Below, piece after piece: positions 18,687 to 27,020 of a stretch of 64,000 nt of DNA (position 1 is the stretch's first letter; every line of letters begins with the position of its first letter). The stretch is taken from the NCBI GenBank assembly GCA_964546435.1, contig CAZJKJ010000001.1, positions 1-64,000 on the forward strand, read 5' to 3'. The notes under the pieces are model-generated. The model saw nothing but the letters and a program-made list of their open reading frames with translations. It had not been told where the DNA came from and did not search any database. The position numbers and the translations under genes were made by a program. The stretch comes from CAYNST01 sp964546435. GTDB taxonomy: Bacteria > Pseudomonadota > Gammaproteobacteria > Pseudomonadales > Cellvibrionaceae.

Positions 18687-19277
18687 TCAGCCGTTTGCAT
18701 CGCTGCCAGGTACTGATTGCAGGACCGCCAGACTGTACAGCGCCGGATTGTAAAAATTGCTCCCCTGGTAATGCCTGCGCAGCGCAGTGGCGAATTTGTG
18801 AACTCGACCGTTCACGCCCGAACCGCAAAGATCCTGGGCCTTTGCGACCAGCGCCACGCAGAATTCTGTGCTGGGACCGGTGCCCTGTTCGAGATTGTCG
18901 GCACTGGGACGAAAACGGTAACCGGCCGCCTGGCAGAACATCCATTCCAGCGCCTGGGGGCAGACTTCCACACGCTCGAATACTGCTTGTTGATTGCTGT
19001 CCCGGCCATCGGGCGCATACCAGTAGCCATAGTCCACCTGCTCACGGCGCGCGGCGCCGGCGACACACCAATGGGCGACTTCATGGAGGGCGCTGGCGAA
19101 ATAATCATCCCGGAAGACTATTCGATGAAAAGCGCAGCTTGCGCCCGCCGGGAGATAGACAGGCTCGTCCCCACCGCCTACCAGCCGCGTATTGAATTCT
19201 TTGGCGAAACAGGCGTCGAACAGCCAGCAAAGGTCGGTGGCGTCGTGATTTTTGTCAATTTTCTTGGCTTGAACCAT
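18687..19277 (-). CDS. epmC: Elongation factor P hydroxylase
   Basis: EpmC (YfcM) hydroxylates the beta-lysylated lysine of elongation factor P, the last step in its modification. It has 196 residues. The metal-site motif SALHEVAHWCVAG is intact and FNTRLVGGGDEPVYLPA is family-typical, as is the C-terminus (GRVHKFATALRRHYQG). The stop is 33 bases before the pdxB start, so the genes are probably co-transcribed. The genes for the earlier EF-P modification enzymes (EpmA, EpmB) are not in the window. Confidence 0.92.
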   Translation of the reverse strand: MVQAKKIDKNHDATDLCWLFDACFAKEFNTRLVGGGDEPVYLPAGASCAFHRIVFRDDYFASALHEVAHWCVAGAARREQVDYGYWYAPDGRDSNQQAVFERVEVCPQALEWMFCQAAGYRFRPSADNLEQGTGPSTEFCVALVAKAQDLCGSGVNGRVHKFATALRRHYQGSNFYNPALYSLAVLQSVPGSDANG

Positions 19278-19475
19278 GCTTATCAGAGATGAGATACGGT
19301 AAACCCACTATTGGCTTTAAAACGAAATAGTCTAGGAGGTGCCAAAAAAGATTCCCTTCTTGTGTTGAGTTATTGGCTATCAGCATATACTGTGTATATA
19401 ACGAGGACGTGGATTGACGCGTCGTCCCGGCTCACCCGCTCTGGCAGAGCAGACAGGCCCCGCGGAGGTGGTATT

Positions 19476-20180
19476 ATGAAGACCTCGGACTCTGGTCACA
19501 AGCTGGACAATGTGATCGATCTCTTTTCTGGCAAACCTTATCAACCCCTTGAAGAAACCCGCTTTATCAGACTCGCTCCGGAACTGGACGGTTTGGAAAT
19601 GCTGTATTCCAACGAAGCCAGCACCGACAAACTTTTCAGCCTGAAAATTCTCGCATGGGGACTGCGGGCAAATGGCGAAGTTGTGGGACTTGTACCCTGG
19701 CTCGATGACATTATTCCGTGCACCGAAATTCAGGATCCACTTAATGGTCAATGGGAGGGTTATTACGATTCCGGCATCGACGAAATATTTTATGAAGCGC
19801 CGATTCACAAGGTTGTAGAGCTGGAAACGGCCGCCGAATACTACGATTATGAATGTGAAAATCCCGGGGATGTGGTTCAGGAAATTCCCGACACCATCGG
19901 CACTCATTCAGTTCTTTCAGAACCCGAACAACGAAGCCTGACCCTGCAAGAAGTTGTCAGCTGGCGTTTGCATAACGACGGTACAATTTCGGGCATGATA
20001 ATTGACGAAAATAAAGTCGTCAGCACTCCGGTCCTGCCCGGCGATGAATGCCTGTATCCGGCGCAGACGCACAAAAACTTCCGGTATTTTTTTCAGCACC
20101 ATATCGCGAACAAAATCAAATCCAAAGATCCTGAAGCACTGGCCGCCATCAGCATGCTGGTCGAGGATTCAAGCCGCTAA
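19476..20180 (+). CDS. Conserved hypothetical protein, cytoplasmic, acidic
   Basis: A 234-residue protein from the ATG at 19476, preceded by GGAGGTGGTATT. The frame stays open to 19311, but that extension is not protein-like. The product is acidic and has no signal or helix for the membrane. It contains LGLRANGEVVGLVPWLDDIIPC-type and VVSWRLHNDGTISGMIID segments, which look like two related halves: 'WGLRANGEVVGLVPW' and 'WRLHNDGTISGMIID'. An internal duplication is therefore likely. I do not recognise a named family. Confidence 0.7.
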   Translation: MKTSDSGHKLDNVIDLFSGKPYQPLEETRFIRLAPELDGLEMLYSNEASTDKLFSLKILAWGLRANGEVVGLVPWLDDIIPCTEIQDPLNGQWEGYYDSGIDEIFYEAPIHKVVELETAAEYYDYECENPGDVVQEIPDTIGTHSVLSEPEQRSLTLQEVVSWRLHNDGTISGMIIDENKVVSTPVLPGDECLYPAQTHKNFRYFFQHHIANKIKSKDPEALAAISMLVEDSSR

Positions 20181-20194
20181 TTTACGACAGGCAA

Positions 20195-20228
20195 GCCCCA
20201 CCGGGCATGTAGTGTTAAGTGGTGGGGC
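20195..20228. terminator. Possible bidirectional terminator hairpin
   Basis: GCCCCACC pairs with GGTGGGGC over an 18-base loop, between the convergent ends of the gene at 19476 and tusA. The U-tract is poor, so the call is weak. Confidence 0.35.
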
Positions 20229-20242
20229 CTTCAGATCACAAT

Positions 20243-20509
20243 TCACTCCCTTCCAGCGCGTGCAGCTTTGCGTATCCGGTAAATAAATTGTGGCAAACCG
20301 GATTTTTCCTCGCTTTCATGTGCAATTAATTCATGTCCCAGAAATTCACAGAAAGCCGGAATGTCTCGCTGCGTGGCAGGATCTGTCGCCAACACTTCAA
20401 TGACATCTCCCACGACTGAATCCCGCATCGCCTTATGCAACAACATGACGGGCTCTGGGCAAACCAGACCGGTAGTGTCCAGTATTTTATGTTCCGCTTT
20501 GTGATTCAT
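20243..20509 (-). CDS. tusA: TusA-family sulfur carrier protein
   Basis: An 88-residue sulfur relay protein that accepts persulfide sulfur and passes it on, classically for 2-thiouridine formation in tRNA wobble positions. The active-site motif LVCPEPVMLLHKAM carries the essential cysteine at residue 17, and the central ATDPATQRDIPAFCEFLGHEL is family-typical. It lies 34 bases downstream of the yheU-like gene on the same strand, so the two may be co-transcribed. Confidence 0.9.
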   Translation of the reverse strand: MNHKAEHKILDTTGLVCPEPVMLLHKAMRDSVVGDVIEVLATDPATQRDIPAFCEFLGHELIAHESEEKSGLPQFIYRIRKAARAGRE

Positions 20510-20543
20510 GACCGTCTCTTCAATAGATACCTGCGCCTAACCA

Positions 20544-20774
20544 TTATGACCTGCTTCGCAGATCTTCACGTTTCACCAGATTTATGCATTGGGCGTGTTC
20601 GTCGTAAATAATTAAAACATCTCCTCGTGATATCTGAGGACGCAATCTGGAAATTTTTTCGGCGAGACTCAGCTCGACATCACCGTAGTCGGTTCCTTCC
20701 CGGGTTATGTATTCCTCCAGCAAATTGGTCAAAGTCTCTGGAGAAATTTCATCGGGTGGTATTATGATGGACAT
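20544..20774 (-). CDS. YheU-family (UPF0270) small protein
   Basis: A 76-residue protein from the ATG at 20774. It begins MSIIIPPDEISPETLTNLLEEYITREGTDYG, the hallmark of the small gammaproteobacterial YheU family, which has no known function. An upstream in-frame start (20849) would overlap the divergent ACT-domain gene and is not family-like. It is followed by tusA. Confidence 0.85.
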   Translation of the reverse strand: MSIIIPPDEISPETLTNLLEEYITREGTDYGDVELSLAEKISRLRPQISRGDVLIIYDEHAQCINLVKREDLRSRS

Positions 20775-20837
20775 CTTTAGTAACCCTGATCTTCGACAAC
20801 CCTGTCGTGCTGGCAGAACCCGCTTCCCGAGGCCTAC

Positions 20838-21374
20838 ATGAACGCCCATCTCTTACTGACTGTCATCAGTGATGACAAACCCGGAATTGTCCGTCGAATC
20901 GCCGACACCGTAACACGCCACCAGGGCAACTGGCTGGAAAGCCGCATGGCGCAACTGGCCGGAAAGTTCGTCGGGGTAATTCACGTCAGCACCCGGTCCG
21001 AACAGAGCCAGGCGCTGCAGGAGTCGCTCAACTCACTTCAGCAAGAATTTATATACGTCACCATTGAACCGCTGTCCAATGCCCGTGAGCCTGGTCCACG
21101 AGGGCGCAACGCGACATTTACAGCCATAGGGCCGGACCGGCCTGGTATCGTACTGGAAATTTCCCAGGCATTTGCTGAATACAATATCAATGTGGTGCAG
21201 ATGGATACTGAATGCTCGAGCATGCCTTACAGCGGTGAACCTCTGTTCGAAATTCGCGGATCTTTGTCACTGCCACCAGAAACCGATCTGGATCTGCTGC
21301 TTTCACAACTGGATATTATTGCGGACCAGTTAGGGGTGGATGTGGACTGTGAAGAAATCAACATCGCCGGATAA
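20838..21374 (+). CDS. GcvR-like tandem ACT-domain regulator
   Basis: A 178-residue protein with two ACT domains (about 5-75, starting LLLTVISDDKPGIVRRIADTV, and 92-170, starting FTAIGPDRPGIVLEISQAF). This architecture matches the glycine cleavage system repressor GcvR family, which works by binding the activator GcvA. No gcv genes lie in the window, so the role is inferred from family only. It is divergent from the yheU-like gene, with 63 bases between the starts. Confidence 0.8.
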   Translation: MNAHLLLTVISDDKPGIVRRIADTVTRHQGNWLESRMAQLAGKFVGVIHVSTRSEQSQALQESLNSLQQEFIYVTIEPLSNAREPGPRGRNATFTAIGPDRPGIVLEISQAFAEYNINVVQMDTECSSMPYSGEPLFEIRGSLSLPPETDLDLLLSQLDIIADQLGVDVDCEEINIAG

Positions 21375-21395
21375 CGGCGATCCTGAGTGCGACTT

Positions 21396-21893
21396 TTACA
21401 TCTCGAACTCGATGGGAGGCTGAATATCAATCAACTCCTGCACAATTTTTACTGCATATCTGTGCAATTCGTCCGCAGATTTGTCTACCACACTGAATCT
21501 ATCCATGATGTCCAGATGACGAAGCTTTGAAAGCAACAAGCGTCGGCGCGCCTCCGGCGAATGGGTCGGTTCAAACGCGATACCGTCTCCCAGGATTTCC
21601 TTGTAACAGTTGACGGAAGTCGTCGGCCCGAATGAACTGATGGTTATTCGGCACTGATACTGTAATTCCGCCAGCGGCGCCTGAAACGCCACGCATTGGC
21701 GCACCGGCTTGTTTCTGGTGAAAAACGTTTTGCTCTCCAGATCGGCATAGCCAGCGCTGACATCGGGAACTGCCAGCTCCTTGTAGAAGTTCAACACTCT
21801 TTCCAGCAGGATTTTCTGCTCGTCCGAAGCCAGACCGAAGTCGAGATTCACCCAGAATTTGTCTTCGTAAAGTTTATTGGGCGTAATTTCCAT
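21396..21893 (-). CDS. Conserved hypothetical protein
   Basis: A 165-residue soluble protein that I do not recognise. It starts MEITPNKLYEDKFWVNLDFGL and includes LQYQCRITISSFGPTTSVNCYKEIL and a C-terminal helix ending IQPPIEFEM. There is no signal peptide or membrane helix. An AGGAGGT lies 14 bases before the start, a rather long spacing. It is convergent with the gcvR-like gene (21 bases between stops). Composition and codon use look genuine. Confidence 0.65.
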   Translation of the reverse strand: MEITPNKLYEDKFWVNLDFGLASDEQKILLERVLNFYKELAVPDVSAGYADLESKTFFTRNKPVRQCVAFQAPLAELQYQCRITISSFGPTTSVNCYKEILGDGIAFEPTHSPEARRRLLLSKLRHLDIMDRFSVVDKSADELHRYAVKIVQELIDIQPPIEFEM

Positions 21894-22363
21894 ACTGGGA
21901 GAATCTACCTCCTGAAGGCGTCAGCCGTTTGGCCGACGGACCGGATGAGTGTTAATACGGGTGCCGGCGGCACCGGCGGTCTCGATCGTTCCGAAGAATT
22001 CCGGCTTCCACGCCCGGACGGAATGCCGGCGACTCACCTGTGTCGCCATGCCGGAACGTCAGCAACCGACCAGTTTTCCTATGCCCGTGCACATCCGGGC
22101 ATACTGGCACTTGATGAATGTGAAACATTCGGTGTAGATTTGCGCTGCTTCGCCGGTCGAGGCAGGATTTTGCCAGTTAACGTCAGGTGATGGAAGAACC
22201 GGCGCCGTGCGTCGGATCGCAATAAATGGGGCCTGACAGCGGTTGATTGCCCGGCCCGCGTGCGCCGTCATGCCGAATCTGGCTCGGTCAGGGCGATTTC
22301 CCTGCGGGCAGGCAGTGCATCCACGCACACCATCGTTCCCATATTCAGAATCCCGGAGTATCC
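21894..22363. other. 470-bp intergenic region
   Basis: This lies between the divergent starts of the hypothetical gene and the DUF2214-like gene. It contains a GC-rich palindromic patch near 21960-21980 (GTGCCGGCGGCACCGGCGG). No protein-like frame is seen, although an in-frame start at 22247 would lengthen the downstream gene with implausible sequence. Confidence 0.5.
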
Positions 22364-22816
22364 ATGTTGGATTTACTGGTCCGTTACGGCCATTTCGTTG
22401 CGATAATCATTCTCTTCGCCATGCTGTCAGCCGAACATATGCTGTTAAAGAGCTCGGTGGAACCGCAATGGATGAAGAAAATCGCACTTTTTGACACGAT
22501 TTTTGGTGCCAGCGCCTTATGTGTACTGCTGTTCGGTGTGGGCCTGTGGTGGTGGGTGGGCAAGCCCGCGGTCTTCTATACCCATAACCCCGTCTTCCAC
22601 GCCAAAGTCGGTCTCTTCGTGCTGACAGGCATACTGTCTTTCATACCCACACGTTTTTATCTGAAGCATCGCCATGACACCCAGCCGGTTGCAGTGCCGA
22701 AATCGATCATCATGATCGTGCGCATCGAATTACTGTTGCTGCTTGTTGTCGCACTCCTGGCCGTTCTTATGGCTCAAGGTGTCGGTCTGAACGGCTTTTT
22801 CAACCGGCAAATCTAA
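22364..22816 (+). CDS. DUF2214-like four-helix membrane protein
   Basis: A 150-residue inner-membrane protein from the ATG at 22364. It has four hydrophobic segments (about 5-25, 40-65, 80-100 and 118-142) and the pattern RYGHFVAIIILFAMLSAEHMLLK, YTHNPVFHAKVGLFVLTGILSFIPTRFYL. This resembles the DUF2214 family, with conserved His residues in helices and possibly haem or metal ligands, though the function is unknown. A purine-rich CGGAGTATCC precedes the ATG. It is monocistronic. Confidence 0.7.
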   Translation: MLDLLVRYGHFVAIIILFAMLSAEHMLLKSSVEPQWMKKIALFDTIFGASALCVLLFGVGLWWWVGKPAVFYTHNPVFHAKVGLFVLTGILSFIPTRFYLKHRHDTQPVAVPKSIIMIVRIELLLLLVVALLAVLMAQGVGLNGFFNRQI

Positions 22817-23196
22817 GTAAGAGGGTCACTGTTGGTGCAGCTGGCGACTCGACATAACACATCTTTCCCTCAAAATTTTCGATACAGCTTCGGCGCAACC
22901 TGCTAAGGGTTGCGCCGTGTTGTGACCCGTATCCACTCCCTTATCACCCGTGATCCGTTTACAACTCCCTGCAATAACTGCACTTTCCCAAACTACCGAC
23001 CGCCCCATTCCCAATAGAACCGCCATTAAAACCTCCGTTTTCTCCACCTGTCTGTTTGTCACTTTGTGACAGGCTCCCACCTTCACAAGTTCTCTGATTG
23101 AAGTTCATCAGACTGGCGCGCTGTATGCACTGACTGTACTAACTGTGGACCGCCAGTATCCGCCGGTTCCTGAGAGCGCTAAATCGAGGTTGTTTT
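22817..23196. other. 380-bp intergenic region with a strong hairpin
   Basis: No gene is seen. It holds the hairpin at 22891-22917 and the promoter region of the gene at 23197. Confidence 0.5.
22891..22917 (+). terminator. Ten-pair stem-loop, possible terminator
   Basis: CGGCGCAACC pairs perfectly with GGTTGCGCCG around a seven-base loop TGCTAAG, 75 bases after the DUF2214-like gene. The next bases (TGTTGTGACC) are not a clean U-tract, so it may be a Rho-assisted end or a structured element. Confidence 0.4.
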
Positions 23197-23709
23197 ATGG
23201 ATTTGCTAAATCGCCCCTTGAATCTGCTTAACACGTTTTTCTCAACGTTCGCAATGCAAGCAGATCAGCGACCCGACAATATTGAACATTCAGCTTCTGC
23301 GAGCACTTCGGCGAGCACTTCGGCGAGCACCTTTGACAGACACCGCCTGGCACGGGCTCCTGTCACGGATGACAGGTTCCTGGCCATGGAGTTGTTCGAG
23401 ATGCTTGCGGACGATCAGTCGACCGAAAACGCCTGGAAACATGCTGTGCTGCGCAATGACAAAGGTGATCAGATAGGCTTAATTGAAGATATGGTGGTTA
23501 GAACTGACAGATCAGATGCTGGTTTCCTGATTAACCTGATGGGCTCCCAGGAAACCCGGTCCCAAACGGGTATTTTTGTGAGTGTGGACGATATTGAAGC
23601 ACGCGGTGCAGATTTTGTATGGAACATGCCGACAGGCGCGATGGAAGTTTACTCCACTGACAACCAGAAATTTTTCAGCGTCGCCAACCACCAGATAACC
23701 TCTGCTTGA
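23197..23709 (+). CDS. Hypothetical protein with Ser/Thr/Ala repeat and possible PRC-barrel-like domain
   Basis: A 170-residue protein. The N-terminus has a short amphipathic or hydrophobic stretch (LLNRPLNLLNTFFSTFAM), then a low-complexity segment SASASTSASTSAST encoded by near-identical 12-base units (about 23293-23330). The C-terminal half (WKHAVLRNDKGDQIGLIEDMVV ... GIFVSVDDIEARG) has the look of a PRC-barrel-like beta domain, a weak resemblance only. It is monocistronic and the function is unknown. Confidence 0.6.
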   Translation: MDLLNRPLNLLNTFFSTFAMQADQRPDNIEHSASASTSASTSASTFDRHRLARAPVTDDRFLAMELFEMLADDQSTENAWKHAVLRNDKGDQIGLIEDMVVRTDRSDAGFLINLMGSQETRSQTGIFVSVDDIEARGADFVWNMPTGAMEVYSTDNQKFFSVANHQITSA

Positions 23710-23761
23710 ATCCCGCAGCCAGATACGCTGCGGAATTCAGTAGCGGTCTCTCCGGCCGATT

Positions 23762-24844
23762 CTAACGGGGAAACGGCTTATCCGAATGACGCCGGCGCAT
23801 TTCCAGTACAAGAGTGACCAGCACAAAGAGTGCGACCACGGGGAACAGGCCCATCAATATGCTGTCCTGCAGCATACTCAGGTAGTTCAACGACAGAGCG
23901 ATGGCGATGAGCATCCAGACATAGGCGACGTAAAGCGTCAGGAACAGGGCACCTTCCACGCGGTTCAGGGTTGCTCCGGTAAAAAACAGAGGCAAACAGA
24001 GCACCGAGACACCCAGCATGACCGGAACGTCCAGACTGGCCAGTTGTTCACCTGCCAGCAGGGGCACCGGTGAGACCAATCCGGAAATGCCGAGTACGCA
24101 CAGAATATTGAAAATGTTGCTTCCCACCACGTTACCAACCGCAATGTCGCGCTCTCCGCGAATGCTCGCAACTACGGAAGTCACGGCTTCGGGCAGCGAA
24201 GTCCCCGCCGCCACAATCGTCAATCCGATCACCGCTTCGTTAACACCCCAGGCCGTCGCCAACTCCACGGCACTCTCCACCAGCCACCGGGCACCGAGGA
24301 CCAGCAGGATCAGACCACCCACTACCAACAAAATGTTCTGCCAGACCGGGGCTTTTTCCGCCAACAGTTCGTCGACGTCGCCGATATTATTTTCCGTTCC
24401 GTTCCGTCTGCCCTGGATGAAGAGAAACACGGTGTAGGATATAAGACCAGCCGCCAGAATGGCCGCCTCAAACTTTCCTATACTCCCGTTTCCGGTCATG
24501 ATTACCGCGATCACCGATATAGCGATCATGATGGGTACGTCTTGCCGGATCAGTTGCTTCGAGATGATCAGTGGGGAAATCAAGGCCGACATACCCAGGA
24601 TGAGCAGCACGTTAAGAATATTGCTGCCTACCACGTTGGCAACTGCCAGTTCCGCCTGTCCCGAATAGGCTGCTTTTACACTGACCGCCAACTCAGGCGC
24701 GCTGGTTCCAAATGCTACGACTGTCAGGCCTACGACGAGAGCGGGTACGCCAAAACTGGTGGCCAGGCGAGCCGCCCCTTTGACCAGCAGATCGGCCCCG
24801 ATCACGAGCAATACCAGCCCCGCAAATAGCAATAACCACGTCAT
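23762..24844 (-). CDS. CaCA-family Na+/Ca2+ (cation/proton) exchanger, YrbG type
   Basis: A 360-residue inner-membrane exchanger from the ATG at 24844; the frame extends to 25240 but that part is not protein-like. It has ten or more hydrophobic helices in two inverted halves. Each half carries an alpha-repeat: FGTSAPELAVSVKAA with GSNILNVLLILG, and AGTSLPEAVTSVVAS with GSNIFNILCVLG, including the acidic residues needed for cation binding. It probably exports Ca2+ or Na+. It lies downstream of opgGH on the same strand, but 220 bases away. Confidence 0.9.
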   Translation of the reverse strand: MTWLLLFAGLVLLVIGADLLVKGAARLATSFGVPALVVGLTVVAFGTSAPELAVSVKAAYSGQAELAVANVVGSNILNVLLILGMSALISPLIISKQLIRQDVPIMIAISVIAVIMTGNGSIGKFEAAILAAGLISYTVFLFIQGRRNGTENNIGDVDELLAEKAPVWQNILLVVGGLILLVLGARWLVESAVELATAWGVNEAVIGLTIVAAGTSLPEAVTSVVASIRGERDIAVGNVVGSNIFNILCVLGISGLVSPVPLLAGEQLASLDVPVMLGVSVLCLPLFFTGATLNRVEGALFLTLYVAYVWMLIAIALSLNYLSMLQDSILMGLFPVVALFVLVTLVLEMRRRHSDKPFPR

Positions 24845-25064
24845 AGTTAGTTTTCCTCGAAATTTATGATGGAACAGCTCCAGCAACGGAGCCGTTCCGG
24901 ATGTCGATAATGGCGGGGAATAATGGCATAAATTGCTTTTGAATGCGCCCTGGACTAACGCGTAACACGGGCTCGGTGCGAACTCCCGGAAAATTTTACC
25001 GGACGGCTTTGGGTAGTAAAGGCAGTTTGGCGGCGGCAAATGGAATGCCTCCGCCAACACCATT

Positions 25065-27020
25065 TCAGGCGTGAGATCGCCGAACCACGCCCGCTTCGAA
25101 GGACTGCACGGGCATTTCGCGCCAGCGGGCGGGCAACATCCGCGTAAAAGATGTCCGCCGTTTAGCCGACTGACCATTGTGCAGACCCTTGCGTAAATCC
25201 CGCAACACCACCTCTTCTTCAATTTCATTGGGTGTCGCAAATATGCCCAGCTGCCGGACGACGCTACCCAGGCGCTCGCTACTGGAATACCGTACGATCG
25301 GTGCTGCCAGGGTCAAGCCGATGAGCACCGGCAGGAGCCACCAGAAGAAAGTCGGCGCCAGAAACCAGGCGGTGGCGCCCCAGGCTGACGCGAGCACGGT
25401 CGCCAGCGCGGTACGCCCGAGGGCGTCGCCCCAGGGAACCAGGCGTCCGTCTCTCGGCTGCGCCTCCCAGCTTACCCCCCGACCGGCAAACACGCTGACC
25501 ACGAACCACGAATGGAACACCATCATGATCGGCGCGATCAGAATGGCAAAAAGCGTCTCGACCACAGCCCCCAGGGTCATCTTCTTAAGACCGCCAAAGG
25601 CTGCCCGATTCTGCAGCATACCCACCACGATTCCCAGCAGCTTTGGCAGAAACAGTAAAGTGACCGTCAGGTAGAACACCGAGTAAATCAACCCGTCCTT
25701 TGCCACCGGCCAGTTGGGAAACAGCTGGTAGACACTGTGGAAAAAGACATTGCTGGTCAGCGCTCGCCAGATGGCATCGAGGGTACTCAGGGCCAGCATC
25801 GCCAGCCAGATCACGGTGGACAAATAGGCGACTGCTCCGAAGATAAAGTGCAGCCGACTGGAACCATGCCACCCGGAGTATAAAAGCAGTCCCAGATGCT
25901 GGATATTTCCCTGAACCCAGCGGCGATCCCGGGTCGCGTAGTCGAGCAGGTTACTGGGCACCTCCTCGTAACTGCCCTGCAGATCCGGCAGCAGGAATAC
26001 ATCCCAGCCACCCCGGCGCAGCAATGCCGCTTCCACAAAATCGTGACTCAGGATCTCGCCACCAAAAGGTCCTTTGCCGGGCAATAATGGCAAACCGCAA
26101 TTATCCATAAAGGCAGAAATCCGGATGATCGCATTATGTCCCCAGTAATTGGCGGCGTTGGTCTGCCAGAATGCCAGTCCGGTTGCAAGCATGGGGCTAT
26201 ATAAAGTGGCGGCAAACTGGATAAAGCGTCCGAAAAATGTTTCCTGCCGTACCGGGATGGGGACGGTCTGGATGAGACCTGCACCGGGATTGTCCTCCAT
26301 TGCATGCGTCAGATGGAGCATGCACTCTCCGGTCATTACACTGTCGGCGTCCAGTACGATCATGCATTCGTAGTAGCTGCCCCACTTTTGACAGAAGTCC
26401 GCGAGATTGCCGACTTTTTTGCTCACATTATTCTCGCGGCGACGGTAGAAGACACGGTTGGCCGTCTCGCCCAACCGTTCGCACAATCCCTGCCAGGCGC
26501 TGATTTCAGCGTCGATCAATGCAGGGTCGCGGGTGTCACTGAGCATGTAAAAATCGAAGTGCGCAATCTGACCGGTTGCGTCCAGAGAACGGAGGCAGGC
26601 TTCGAATCCCGCCATGATGCGGCGGGTATCTTCGTTATAAACCGGCATCACCACGGCAGTCCGGCTTTTTGGCCTGCGTCGGGTGCTGTCGGGTCGGGGT
26701 CTTTGACGCCGCAAACCAAGAGGGTCAATCCTGAAAACCTGGAGAACGAAACCGATCAATCCATTCCAAAACGCAAACGTTATCCAGGAAAACGTTAACG
26801 AGTACAGCACCAACAAACCGGTTTCAATCACGTTGAGACCGTTCGCCGAGAGAATGTCAAACATGAGCCAGACGCCCAGAGCGATGGTGCCCAGGGACAA
26901 TCCGAAGAATATGAAGCTCCGGGCACGCTTCCAGGGTATCTGGATCTTGTAGCTCCCTTTCGCCAGTTTGGCGTCGGCGAAGCTCACCACCTTATCGGAC
27001 TGCGTTGGGATACCAGACAT
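25065..27020 (-). CDS. opgH: Glucans biosynthesis glucosyltransferase H, short form
   Basis: Inner-membrane family 2 glycosyltransferase that makes the beta-glucan backbone of osmoregulated periplasmic glucans from UDP-glucose. It has 651 residues, against 847 in E. coli. The N-terminal cytoplasmic extension before the first helix is almost absent and the C-terminal tail is reduced. Glycosyltransferase motifs are intact: AVVMPVYNEDTRR, VLDADSVMTG and RDRRWVQGN. Hydrophobic helices flank the catalytic domain. The start overlaps the end of opgG by 29 bases, so the pair is translated together. Confidence 0.93.
   Translation of the reverse strand: MSGIPTQSDKVVSFADAKLAKGSYKIQIPWKRARSFIFFGLSLGTIALGVWLMFDILSANGLNVIETGLLVLYSLTFSWITFAFWNGLIGFVLQVFRIDPLGLRRQRPRPDSTRRRPKSRTAVVMPVYNEDTRRIMAGFEACLRSLDATGQIAHFDFYMLSDTRDPALIDAEISAWQGLCERLGETANRVFYRRRENNVSKKVGNLADFCQKWGSYYECMIVLDADSVMTGECMLHLTHAMEDNPGAGLIQTVPIPVRQETFFGRFIQFAATLYSPMLATGLAFWQTNAANYWGHNAIIRISAFMDNCGLPLLPGKGPFGGEILSHDFVEAALLRRGGWDVFLLPDLQGSYEEVPSNLLDYATRDRRWVQGNIQHLGLLLYSGWHGSSRLHFIFGAVAYLSTVIWLAMLALSTLDAIWRALTSNVFFHSVYQLFPNWPVAKDGLIYSVFYLTVTLLFLPKLLGIVVGMLQNRAAFGGLKKMTLGAVVETLFAILIAPIMMVFHSWFVVSVFAGRGVSWEAQPRDGRLVPWGDALGRTALATVLASAWGATAWFLAPTFFWWLLPVLIGLTLAAPIVRYSSSERLGSVVRQLGIFATPNEIEEEVVLRDLRKGLHNGQSAKRRTSFTRMLPARWREMPVQSFEAGVVRRSHA

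Noticed and set aside
24845..25240. 132-codon N-terminal extension of the CaCA exchanger
   Set aside because: The sequence is not family-like and overlaps the end of opgH. The first transmembrane helix begins at the ATG at 24844.
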